Source: Acidaminococcus sp. (GTDB taxonomy: Bacteria > Bacillota > Negativicutes > Acidaminococcales > Acidaminococcaceae). Taken from it: a stretch of 16,955 nt of DNA. The stretch spans positions 1 through 16,955 of the forward strand of contig DXYB01000043.1 of assembly GCA_019416065.1 (NCBI GenBank), given 5' to 3'. Positions 1 through 7,060 of this stretch are shown piece by piece (the stretch's first letter is position 1; the number at the start of each line of letters is the position of its first letter). The notes below the pieces were generated by a model, which had not been told where the DNA came from, ran no database searches, and saw nothing but the letters and a program-made list of their open reading frames with translations. The position numbers and the translations under genes were made by a program.

Positions 1-1
1 T

Positions 2-43
2 CCACCAGAAAAGGATGAATTTGGGGTCCTCCCCAACATTTGA
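2..43 (+). CDS. Possible C-terminal end of a gene entering from the left (partial)
   Basis: Frame 2 is open from the left edge to a TGA at 41-43 and reads PPEKDEFGVLPNI. It is followed after about 25 bases by a hairpin whose only imperfect pair is a G-U wobble when read on the plus strand, and which has a run of seven T after it. That orientation suggests a plus-strand gene ends here. Thirteen codons are too few to assign a family, and the frame could be open by chance. Confidence 0.3.
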   Translation, partial: PPEKDEFGVLPNI

Positions 44-68
44 CAAAGAACCAAATAAAAAGCAAAAA

Positions 69-108
69 CCACATCGTGCAATACCCTATGCATGATGTGG
101 CTTTTTTT
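69..108 (+). terminator. Intrinsic terminator, probably used from both sides
   Basis: Two 12-base arms (69-80 and 89-100) enclose an 8-base loop, followed by C and seven T at 102-108. The one imperfect pair (76 with 93) is G-U in plus-strand RNA but C-A in minus-strand RNA, so the best orientation is plus, serving a gene left of the window. In the minus direction the stem is followed by TTTTTGCTTTTT, so it can also end the nadC transcript, whose stop codon (107-109) overlaps the hairpin tail. Confidence 0.8.
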
Positions 109-949
109 ACATCTTGATGTTTCCGATATCCAGACTAATATCCAGGGCTTTGGCGCTATGGGTGAGTGCTCCTACACTAATGACATCCACGCCGCTTTGG
201 GCAATAGCTAAGAGGCTGTTTTCGTCAATCCCGCCGCTAGCTTCTACCACCGCCCGGTGGTCAATGAGATCCACGCACGCTTGCATCGCTTCTGGGACCA
301 TATTGTCCAGCATAATCACGTCGGCCCCCGCTGCGAGAGCTTCTTTGGCCTGCGCTAGGCTTTCCACTTCCACTTCGATTTTGGTCATGTGGCTGGCATT
401 GGCTTTTGCCCGGGTAACAGCGGGCGTGATTCCCCCTGCTACCGCAATATGGTTGTCCTTGATGAGAATGGCATCATAGAGTCCCAGCCGGTGATTATGA
501 CCGCCCCCAACGCGCACGGCGTATTTTTCCAGATGTCGCAAACCCGGAATGGTTTTGCGGGTATCTACAATGCGGCAGTGATAGGGGCGGGCAATATCTG
601 CCAATTTTTTTGTATAGGTGGCAATGCCTGACAAATGCTGCAATAGATTCAGCGCCAGCCTTTCCCCGCTAAGTACGCTGCGCGCCGGCCCATCCACCCG
701 GGCCAGCAAGGTTTTATTACAAACCACGTCTCCATCTTTAACCAAGGGCGTAAAGACAAGGCGAGGATCCAATAACGTAAAGACACGTCCTGCTATAGAA
801 ATTCCACACACCACACCGTGTTCCTTGGCATGAATAATACCCGTTGTTATGGCTTCTTCCGGGATAATCGCCTCACTGGTCAGGTCACCCGTTCCTATAT
901 CCTCTTCCAACCATTGTTTCAAACTGCTCTCCAGCAGTATATCCTGCAC
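107..949 (-). CDS. nadC: Nicotinate-nucleotide pyrophosphorylase (carboxylating)
   Basis: NadC makes nicotinate mononucleotide, CO2 and pyrophosphate from quinolinate and PRPP in de novo NAD synthesis, in the cytosol. The family core is all present: EDIGTGDLTS near the N-terminus, the substrate-binding stretch DTRKTIPGLRHLEKYAVRVG, GGGHNHRLGLYDAILIKDNH, the acidic EVEVE, LDNM, EASGGI and the phosphate-binding GVDVISVGALTHS. I place the start at a GTG (949-947) preceded by GAGGAGGGAAACCTT. This gives 280 residues, the usual family length. The frame is open further upstream to 1063, but a good promoter lies inside that extension, so the longer form is unlikely. nadA and nadB are not adjacent; the gene appears to be transcribed alone. 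Confidence 0.95.
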   Translation of the reverse strand: MQDILLESSLKQWLEEDIGTGDLTSEAIIPEEAITTGIIHAKEHGVVCGISIAGRVFTLLDPRLVFTPLVKDGDVVCNKTLLARVDGPARSVLSGERLALNLLQHLSGIATYTKKLADIARPYHCRIVDTRKTIPGLRHLEKYAVRVGGGHNHRLGLYDAILIKDNHIAVAGGITPAVTRAKANASHMTKIEVEVESLAQAKEALAAGADVIMLDNMVPEAMQACVDLIDHRAVVEASGGIDENSLLAIAQSGVDVISVGALTHSAKALDISLDIGNIKM

Positions 950-989
950 AAGGTTTCCCTCCTCTGCACATAATGCCATTTTGCTATCC

Positions 990-1018
990 ATTATACACGG
1001 TTTTGACGGTTCTGTCAT
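990..1018 (-). promoter_or_regulatory. nadC promoter
   Basis: On the minus strand ATGACA (1018-1013) is separated by exactly 17 bases from a perfect TATAAT (995-990). Transcription would start near 983, about 34 bases before the GTG start of nadC. The promoter lies inside the longest open frame, which supports the shorter protein. Confidence 0.75.
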
Positions 1019-1050
1019 GGGAAATAGGTAGAAATGCCCTCTATGGCAGA

Positions 1051-1087
1051 AAGGCTGCTGCACAATATCAATTTATGCAACAGCCTT
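1051..1087 (-). terminator. Probable glmS terminator
   Basis: Arms AAGGCTGCTGCA (1051-1062) and TGCAACAGCCTT (1076-1087) form a 12-pair stem with a 13-base loop. The single imperfect pair is U-G in minus-strand RNA and C-A in plus-strand RNA, so the orientation fits glmS, which ends at 1103. The following U stretch is short (CCTTTCTGCC), so termination may be partial. Confidence 0.55.
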
Positions 1088-1102
1088 GACTAACACTATT
1101 TT

Positions 1103-2932
1103 TTATTCCACCGTTACGCTTTTGGCCAGGTTCCGCGGTTTATCCACGTCGCAGCCCCGCACCAGGGCAGCATAGTAGGCCAAGAGCTGTAGCGGAATGA
1201 CCGCCAGGATCGGGGCCAGATCTTCATCAGCTTTGGGGATCATCACAAGGTTATCTGCATGCTTGCGCAGTTCTGTATCGCCTTCCATGCCAATTCCAAT
1301 GACAATCGCCCCCCGGGTTTTGACTTCCTGTAGATTGCTGATGGTTTTGGCATAGATATTGGACTGGGTAGCCAGCACAATCACAGGCACCCCTTCTTCA
1401 ATTAGCGCCAAGGTCCCGTGTTTTAATTCTCCAGCCGCATAGGCTTCCGCATGGATATAGGAAATTTCTTTGAGTTTTAGAGCCCCTTCCAGAGCCACGG
1501 CATAATCCAGTCCCCGCCCCAGGAAGAAGGCATCTTCGCTGTTGCCATAATTGGTGGCAAAGACCTTAATCTGGTCCGCATGATCTAGCACCTCATGCAT
1601 CTGTTCCGGCACTTTCAAAAGGGCTTGCAAGAGTTCGTGGCTGCGTTCCGCGCTGGCCGTTTCCGTCACCTGGGCAATATACAGGGCTAACAGCAGCATG
1701 ACAATCAGTTGGGTGGTATAGGCCTTGGTAGAAGCCACAGCAATTTCCGGGCCGGCATAAGTATACACCACTTGGTCCGCCTCCCGAGCAATGGAAGAAC
1801 CTACCACATTGGTCACAGCCATAGTTTTCGCGCCCCTACGTTTGGCTTCTTTTAGCGCTTCCAGGGTATCGCTGGTCTCCCCGCTCTGGCTGATAACAAG
1901 ACACAGGCATGTGTCATCAATAATGGGATTCCGATAGCGGAACTCGCTGGCAATATCCACTTCCACCGGGATCCGGGCAATTTTTTCGATGTAATACTTG
2001 CCTACGATGCCCGCATGATACGCCGTTCCGCAAGCTACAATAAAGATTTTCCGGATATCCTTGAAATATTCCTTATCCCAGTGCAGTTCAGAGAATTCCA
2101 CCCGGTCGCTATCCGCAGCAATCCGGCCCCGCAGGGTGTCCCGCACCGCTTTGGGCTGCTCGTAGATTTCTTTCAGCATGAAATGGGCGAAGCCGCCTTT
2201 TTCCGCTGCTTCCGCGTTCCAAGTAACCCGGAATACTTTTTTATCCACCGGTGCCCCGTCTAGGGTTTTCACCACTACGCTGTCTGCTTTGACAATGGCC
2301 ATTTCCCCATCATTGATAATATAGGTATCCCTGGTTTTGGCGATGATGGCAGGAATATCCGAGGCAATATAGTTCTCCCCTTTGCCCAAACCGATAATCA
2401 AGGGATTATTCCGCTTGGCACAGATTAACGTATCCGGATCCTTAGCCGTCAGAAACACCAAGGAATACGAGCCTTTGATGAGGTGAAGTACTTTGCGCAC
2501 CGTACTTTCAAAATTGCCATCCCACTGGTCCGCCATCAAATGAGGAACCACTTCCGTATCCGTATCACTGCGGAAATGATGCCCTTTTTGCAAGAGCGTC
2601 TGCTTCAATTGCATGTAATTTTCAATAATCCCATTATGAGCCACCGCAAAGGTCCCGGTGTCATCCGTGTGAGGATGGGCATTGATATCACTGGGTTTGC
2701 CATGGGTTGCCCAACGCGTATGGCCAATCCCCACCGTTCCTGTGGGTTCATGTCCCACAATTTTTTGCCGCAGGGCATCCAAACGCCCCACACATTTTTC
2801 TACAACAATTTTTTTGCCGTCAAATACAGCAATCCCTGCAGAATCATAGCCTCTGTATTCCAATTTGCCCAGGCCTTCCATTAAAAACGGGGTTGCCTGG
2901 TGTCTTCCGATGTATCCTACGATACCGCACAT
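1103..2932 (-). CDS. glmS: Glutamine--fructose-6-phosphate aminotransferase (isomerizing)
   Basis: GlmS converts fructose-6-phosphate and glutamine to glucosamine-6-phosphate and glutamate, the committed step to UDP-GlcNAc for peptidoglycan. The protein starts MCGIVGYIG; Cys2 becomes the N-terminal nucleophile of the class II glutaminase domain (about 1-240, with HTRWATHG and the NGIIENY motif). Two SIS sugar-isomerase domains follow (about 290-420, with SQSGETSDT, and 460-590, with GRGLDYAVALEGALKLKEISY). The C-terminus AKSVTVE carries the catalytic lysine (Lys604) seen in this family. At 609 residues it is full length. AGGAGG sits 8 bases before the ATG. The leader contains a glmS ribozyme, so expression should fall when glucosamine-6-phosphate builds up. 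Confidence 0.98.
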   Translation of the reverse strand: MCGIVGYIGRHQATPFLMEGLGKLEYRGYDSAGIAVFDGKKIVVEKCVGRLDALRQKIVGHEPTGTVGIGHTRWATHGKPSDINAHPHTDDTGTFAVAHNGIIENYMQLKQTLLQKGHHFRSDTDTEVVPHLMADQWDGNFESTVRKVLHLIKGSYSLVFLTAKDPDTLICAKRNNPLIIGLGKGENYIASDIPAIIAKTRDTYIINDGEMAIVKADSVVVKTLDGAPVDKKVFRVTWNAEAAEKGGFAHFMLKEIYEQPKAVRDTLRGRIAADSDRVEFSELHWDKEYFKDIRKIFIVACGTAYHAGIVGKYYIEKIARIPVEVDIASEFRYRNPIIDDTCLCLVISQSGETSDTLEALKEAKRRGAKTMAVTNVVGSSIAREADQVVYTYAGPEIAVASTKAYTTQLIVMLLLALYIAQVTETASAERSHELLQALLKVPEQMHEVLDHADQIKVFATNYGNSEDAFFLGRGLDYAVALEGALKLKEISYIHAEAYAAGELKHGTLALIEEGVPVIVLATQSNIYAKTISNLQEVKTRGAIVIGIGMEGDTELRKHADNLVMIPKADEDLAPILAVIPLQLLAYYAALVRGCDVDKPRNLAKSVTVE

Positions 2933-2962
2933 AAATTTTTCCTCCTGTATGTACTTTACCGT

Positions 2963-3104
2963 CTGCCATGCTTTTTTCTGTGCTTCCCGTTACCGGGAAA
3001 TTTTGTAAAAACACTTACGGTTTGCAGCTTACCGAGAGGCATCCGCTGATCGTTCGATAAACCTCTTCCTCGTCTGCCGGAACTACACCGGCACATGCGC
3101 TCTG
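2963..3104 (-). ncRNA. glmS ribozyme (glucosamine-6-phosphate-activated self-cleaving riboswitch)
   Basis: Reading the minus strand, the core matches the known glmS ribozyme in order: A|GCGC at the cleavage site (between 3101 and 3100), a P1 hairpin TGCCGG/CCGGCA (3093-3088 with 3080-3075), GACGAGG, GGTTTATCGA, CGGATGCCTC, a hairpin closing CGGT with ACCG and then AAGTG. A P4 stem follows, TTCCCG-GTAA-CGGGAA (2999-2984) with a GNRA loop, as in the characterised Thermoanaerobacter ribozyme. GTGTTTTT pairs with AAAAAAGCAT to give P3 around P4. The element ends about 30 bases before the glmS start. In the known family the metabolite is the cofactor of cleavage, and cleavage destabilises the downstream mRNA. 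Exact ends are approximate. Confidence 0.95.
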
Positions 3105-3199
3105 TGACTTAGGAAATCTCTTGGTGGCTCCTCCTTTTATAGCTAGCCGCTGGCCCTCTGGTCCGGTAATCCCAAAAGACATGTTTCCACAGTGTTATT

Positions 3200-3228
3200 A
3201 TCATACTATGTTTCAAGATTCCGGTCAA
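3200..3228 (-). promoter_or_regulatory. glmS promoter
   Basis: On the minus strand TTGACC (3228-3223), a 17-base spacer and TATGAT (3205-3200) make a near-consensus housekeeping promoter. The start would be near 3193, leaving about 92 bases of RNA before the ribozyme cleavage site. The remaining intergenic DNA between glmS and potA is filled by this leader, the ribozyme and the potA promoter. Confidence 0.8.
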
Positions 3229-3242
3229 ATCATAGTAAATTA

Positions 3243-3251
3243 TGATATAAT
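3243..3251 (+). promoter_or_regulatory. potA operon promoter (extended -10)
   Basis: TGATATAAT at 3243-3251 is a perfect TATAAT with the TGn extension. The correctly spaced -35 position (3223-3228) reads GGTCAA and is poor; it is the reverse complement of the glmS -35 box. The extended -10 probably compensates. The start would be near 3258, about 38 bases before potA. Confidence 0.6.
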
Positions 3252-3295
3252 AATTTGACTATCTCTACGAGAAGAAAGGTCGTGAAACGCCAAAA

Positions 3296-4294
3296 ATGAA
3301 AGAAATGATTCGCCTGGTGGGAATCACCAAGGAATTTGAAAAAAGCCTCATCATCCCGCCCTTAAACCTGACCATTGGGGACGGGGAATTCGTTACCCTT
3401 TTGGGCCCTAGCGGATGTGGGAAAACCACCATTCTGCGCATGATCGCAGGACTAGAAACACCCAGCACGGGCCGCATTTATCTGGATGACGAAGATGTAA
3501 CGGACCTAGCACCCTATAAACGCAATGTGAACATGGTCTTCCAGCATTATGCGCTCTTCCCCCACATGGATGTGGAGGATAATATCCGTTTTGGACTTTT
3601 GATGAAAAAAGTCCCCAAAGAGGAGCAACAAAAACGGATTGATGACGTTTTATATCTCACCCAGCTGGAGGAATTGCGTTACCGCAAACCCCAGCAGATG
3701 AGTGGCGGACAGCAGCAGCGGGTAGCCATTGCCCGGGCGCTTGTCAATAACCCCAAAGTACTCCTTCTGGACGAACCCCTGGGCGCGTTGGATTACAAAC
3801 TGCGTAAAAAAATGCAGCTGGAACTGAAAAATCTCCAACGGGGCCTGGGTATTACTTTTATCTACGTAACCCATGACCAGGAAGAAGCTCTCACCATGAG
3901 CGATCGGGTCATTATTGTAAATGGCGGGAAAATTGAGCAGGACGCCCCCCCCGCCCAGATCTACCAATATCCAAAAAGCCAGTTTGCCGCCAGTTTCATC
4001 GGGGAAAATAATTTCTTTGCTATCGAAGACAATCCCGATGCCGTGCTGGCCGTTCGGCCTCAGTTTATCCTGGTGTCGGAAGAAGAAGCAGAAGTCACAC
4101 CGGAACCATTCTACTACGGAACCGTGGTAGAGCTTTTGTTCTGCGGCACCTTTGACAAAGTATTTATTCGCCTAGACAACACCAACCAAGTAGTCACCGC
4201 CTACCAATATTACGATGATCATAAACAGTGGAAAGTGGATGACCGGGTGGGTATCCGTTGGAACGCGCACGACAGCGTCCAGGTGACGAAATGA
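3296..4294 (+). CDS. potA: Spermidine/putrescine ABC transporter ATPase
   Basis: PotA is the cytosolic ATPase that powers polyamine import through PotB and PotC. Visible motifs: Walker A GPSGCGKTT (37-45), Q-loop Gln83, signature MSGGQ (135-139), Walker B VLLLDE (155-160), D-loop GALD (163-166), switch His193, then a C-terminal TOBE-type regulatory region (about 250-330, with AVRPQ). At 332 residues it is slightly shorter than the enterobacterial protein, at the C-terminal end. The start is not well fixed: AGAAAGG lies 16 bases before the ATG at 3296, which is long. A second ATG at 3305 would give a protein three residues shorter. A five-codon frame (3282-3299) overlaps the first ATG. The stop overlaps the potB start by four bases. 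Confidence 0.93.
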   Translation: MKEMIRLVGITKEFEKSLIIPPLNLTIGDGEFVTLLGPSGCGKTTILRMIAGLETPSTGRIYLDDEDVTDLAPYKRNVNMVFQHYALFPHMDVEDNIRFGLLMKKVPKEEQQKRIDDVLYLTQLEELRYRKPQQMSGGQQQRVAIARALVNNPKVLLLDEPLGALDYKLRKKMQLELKNLQRGLGITFIYVTHDQEEALTMSDRVIIVNGGKIEQDAPPAQIYQYPKSQFAASFIGENNFFAIEDNPDAVLAVRPQFILVSEEEAEVTPEPFYYGTVVELLFCGTFDKVFIRLDNTNQVVTAYQYYDDHKQWKVDDRVGIRWNAHDSVQVTK

Positions 4295-5151
4295 AGCGGG
4301 GAAAATGGCTGGTTATGCCAGCACTCCTGTGGCTAGGGATTTTCTTTGCTCTGCCGCTCTTAATTGTAGTAGCCGTGTCTTTTGCCTCCCGCACGCCCTA
4401 TGGACAGATTGTGTTCCACTGGACGTTGACCAATTATGCCCGTTTTTTGGAACCGCTCTATTTACAAATTTTCGCAACCACACTTGTTACGGCAATCAGT
4501 ACTACGTTGCTCACCTTTGCTCTGGGATATCCGGTAGCCTATACCATTGCCATGCTTATCCCCAAGAAGTGGCAGCAAGCAGGGATTATTCTAGTAATGA
4601 TTCCCTTTTGGATTAATTTTTTGATCCGGTCTTTTTCCTGGGTCATCATTCTCCGCAGCCAGGGATTGCTCAATACGTTTTTACTGCAGCTGGGACTAAT
4701 AAAACAGCCCCTGTCCCTTCTATACAATGATGCGGCGGTAATGCTGGGCATGGTCTATGCGTTGCTGCCCTATATGGTACTACCAATCTATGTTTCTCTG
4801 GAACAGATGGATAAACGGCTTTTGGAAGCAGCCAGTGACCTGGGAGCTCCGCCGCTCACGGCTTTCCGAAAGATCACCTTTCCGTTGACGACGCCTGGCG
4901 TTGCGGCGGGTTCCATTTTGGTCTTTATTTCCTCTTTGGGAATGTTTGTGGTGCCGGATATTATGGGTGGCGCCAAAAGTGCCCTGATCGGGAATATCAT
5001 TCAAAACCAATTTCTGGCAGCCCGTGACTGGCCCTTTGGGTCCGCCCTATCCATTATTTTGGCACTCCTGGCCCTTGTAATGATTTTGCTTTATTACAAA
5101 GCCTTGGAGGCTCAGAAAGGAGGCGCACCCCATGAAGAAAAGTTGGCGTAG
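4291..5151 (+). CDS. potB: Spermidine/putrescine ABC transporter permease PotB
   Basis: One of the two membrane channel subunits for polyamine import. It has about six hydrophobic spans (roughly 8-30, 60-90, 97-122, 148-170, 205-225 and 250-270) and the cytoplasmic EAA loop that docks on the ATPase, seen as EAASDLGAPPLTAFRKITFP (179-198). The start is the ATG at 4291, overlapping the potA stop as ATGA, with AGGTGA 5 bases before. The open frame extends upstream to 4258, but that would push it into potA without a ribosome site. Length is 286 residues, normal for the family. The 3' end overlaps potC by 20 bases, so translation of the two is probably coupled. Confidence 0.93.
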   Translation: MKRGKWLVMPALLWLGIFFALPLLIVVAVSFASRTPYGQIVFHWTLTNYARFLEPLYLQIFATTLVTAISTTLLTFALGYPVAYTIAMLIPKKWQQAGIILVMIPFWINFLIRSFSWVIILRSQGLLNTFLLQLGLIKQPLSLLYNDAAVMLGMVYALLPYMVLPIYVSLEQMDKRLLEAASDLGAPPLTAFRKITFPLTTPGVAAGSILVFISSLGMFVVPDIMGGAKSALIGNIIQNQFLAARDWPFGSALSIILALLALVMILLYYKALEAQKGGAPHEEKLA

Positions 5152-5929
5152 TGCTACCCTCCTGGCCTATTCTTTGGCCGTCCTGGTATTTTTGTATCTG
5201 CCTCTTTTGATCCTGTCCCTGTATTCCTTTAATGCATCCCGGATTAACGCGGTATGGACGGGTTTTACCCTGCAATGGTACGTATCTCTTTTGGAGAATG
5301 ACCGGGTGCTAGAGGCCCTTTCTAACAGTCTTATCATCGCCTCCGTCACCACGGTTGTCACCACTGTAATGGGGACCTTGGCGGCCATGGCGCTGCACCG
5401 CTACCAGTACAAATACAAAGCCGTCATCAATTCTCTGTTGTATCTGCCCATTTTAATCCCGGAAATCGTGATGGGGTTGTCCCTTTTGGTTTTATTTTCC
5501 CAGACGGGGCTTTCCCTGGGCAAACCCACTTTGATTATCGCCCATATCACGTTCTGTCTTTCTTTTGTGGTCATTACCGTAGGGGCCCGTCTGGAGGGCA
5601 TGCAGCAGGATTTGGAAGAAGCGGCCAGCGATTTATATGCCACGCCCTTGCAGACATTTCGCTATGTCACACTGCCCATGATTCTCCCCGGGGTGATTGC
5701 CGGAGCACTTATGGCCTTCACCTTATCCATTGATGACTTTGTCATCAGCTTTTTCGTGGCAGGCCCCAATTCCACCACGTTGCCGCTATACATCTACGCC
5801 ATGGTTAAACGGGGAATTTCCCCGCAAATCAATGCCCTATCCACCTGCATGATGCTGGTAACCATCTCCCTGGTAGTGATTTCCCAGCTGCTGCAGCAAA
5901 ACAGCTACCATGCTTCTAGAAAGGACTGA
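5132..5929 (+). CDS. potC: Spermidine/putrescine ABC transporter permease PotC
   Basis: Second channel subunit of the polyamine importer, 265 residues, the usual size. Hydrophobic spans are visible at about 10-32, 66-88, 100-124, 132-152, 186-206 and 240-255. The EAA loop EEAASDLYATPLQTFRYVTL (162-181) is followed by PMILPGV, as expected for binding-protein-dependent permeases. The ATG is preceded by GGAGG about 7 bases upstream, inside the end of potB, and the two frames overlap by 20 bases. The stop is only 6 bases before the potD ATG, whose ribosome site (AAAGGA) lies at the end of potC. The gene order A-B-C-D matches the classical spermidine operon, which favours spermidine/putrescine over the putrescine-only system, though substrate cannot be fixed from sequence. 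Confidence 0.93.
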   Translation: MKKSWRSATLLAYSLAVLVFLYLPLLILSLYSFNASRINAVWTGFTLQWYVSLLENDRVLEALSNSLIIASVTTVVTTVMGTLAAMALHRYQYKYKAVINSLLYLPILIPEIVMGLSLLVLFSQTGLSLGKPTLIIAHITFCLSFVVITVGARLEGMQQDLEEAASDLYATPLQTFRYVTLPMILPGVIAGALMAFTLSIDDFVISFFVAGPNSTTLPLYIYAMVKRGISPQINALSTCMMLVTISLVVISQLLQQNSYHASRKD

Positions 5930-5935
5930 TCCCCT

Positions 5936-6997
5936 ATGAAAAAAATGAAATGGTTACTCTGTCTTTTTTCCACTCTGCTGCTTATTGTAACGGCAGGCTG
6001 CAGTGACTCCAGCAAGCAGGCCACAGAAGATGCGCAAGTGCTCAACGTATTTAGCTGGGCGGATAACTTTGATCCCGAAGTCATTAAGGCCTTTGAAAAA
6101 GAATACCATTGCAAGGTCAACTATGATGTGTTTGCCAATAATGAGGAGCTCTTGGCTAAGCTGCAAGCTGGCGGCAGCCAGTATGATGTGATCCAGCCTT
6201 CCGATTACATGGTCACCACCATGACCAAGTTGGGCCTATTGGAAAAACTGGACAAAGCAACTATTCCCAATACCAAGAACATTATGTCCAGCCTGCAGCA
6301 CCCGGAATTTGATCCCAATGGAGACTACACCGTAGTGTACACTTGGGGCATGACAGGCATCGTATACAACAAAAAATACGTAAAAACGCCCCCCACATCC
6401 TGGCAGGATTTGTGGAACCCGGAATACAAAGGACGCGTTATTCTGCTAAATGACAGCCGGGAAGTCCTAGGAATGGATTTGAAAAAGCATGGCTGGTCCG
6501 TTAATTCCACAGATCCCGCACAAGTAAAAGCTGCTTTTGAAGATTTGAAAACCTTAGCCCCCAGTGTCATGGCCTATGACACCGACAGCATCAAACAAAA
6601 ATTCATTGCAGAAGAAGCCTGGATAGGTACCATGTGGTCCGGGGATGCCGCCTTTACCTATAAGGACAACCCCAATATTGCCTATGTGATTCCTAAGGAA
6701 GGCACCATCGTATGGGCCGACACCCTGGCCATTCCCAAAGGGGCCAAGCATAAAGCCCTGGCAGAAAAATTTATCAATTTCCTGTATGATCCCAAAGTCA
6801 GCGCCAAGAACTACGAAGCCATCGGGTACAACGATCCCAATGAACAGGCGCGCCAGTACCATTCCCAGGAATACCTAAATAACCCCATGCTGAAAACAGC
6901 CGTGGATGAAATCAAAAAAGGAGAATGGCTAAAAGACATTGGGGATGCCATCACCATGTATGATCAATACTGGACCGAACTCAAAACCGTAAAATAA
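5936..6997 (+). CDS. potD: Spermidine/putrescine-binding lipoprotein PotD
   Basis: Extracytoplasmic substrate-binding protein that delivers polyamine to PotBC. The N-terminus is a lipoprotein signal: positive MKKMK, a hydrophobic stretch and a lipobox TAGC with Cys22 as the lipid anchor (Thr at -3 is a little unusual). The polyamine-contacting positions known from E. coli PotD appear to be kept: Trp41 (WAD), Tyr91 (PSDYMV), Asp173 and Glu176 (NDSREVLG), Trp234 (MWSGDA), and Trp260 with Asp262 (VWADTLAIP). This matching was done by eye from memory. At 353 residues it is full length. The stop codon touches the left arm of the 64-base inverted repeat that ends the operon. Confidence 0.95.
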   Translation: MKKMKWLLCLFSTLLLIVTAGCSDSSKQATEDAQVLNVFSWADNFDPEVIKAFEKEYHCKVNYDVFANNEELLAKLQAGGSQYDVIQPSDYMVTTMTKLGLLEKLDKATIPNTKNIMSSLQHPEFDPNGDYTVVYTWGMTGIVYNKKYVKTPPTSWQDLWNPEYKGRVILLNDSREVLGMDLKKHGWSVNSTDPAQVKAAFEDLKTLAPSVMAYDTDSIKQKFIAEEAWIGTMWSGDAAFTYKDNPNIAYVIPKEGTIVWADTLAIPKGAKHKALAEKFINFLYDPKVSAKNYEAIGYNDPNEQARQYHSQEYLNNPMLKTAVDEIKKGEWLKDIGDAITMYDQYWTELKTVK

Positions 6998-7060
6998 ATA
7001 ATGGAGCGTAAAAAAAGACCTGTTGCGATTGCAGCAGGTCTTTTTTTACGCTCCATTATT
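6997..7060. terminator. Shared bidirectional terminator of potD and gltS
   Basis: Two 30-base arms (6997-7026 and 7031-7060) pair along their whole length with one G-U wobble (favouring the plus orientation) around the loop GATT. The core is AAGACCTG/CAGGTCTT flanked by seven A and seven T, so either strand gives a GC stem plus U run. The arms reach the last base of the potD stop and cover the gltS stop (7056-7058). This separates two convergent operons with no spare DNA. Confidence 0.92.

Noticed and set aside
950..1063. N-terminal extension of nadC to a GTG at 1063, or to ATGs inside it
   Set aside because: A well-spaced promoter lies inside this stretch and the strong ribosome site belongs to the GTG at 949, which gives the normal family length.
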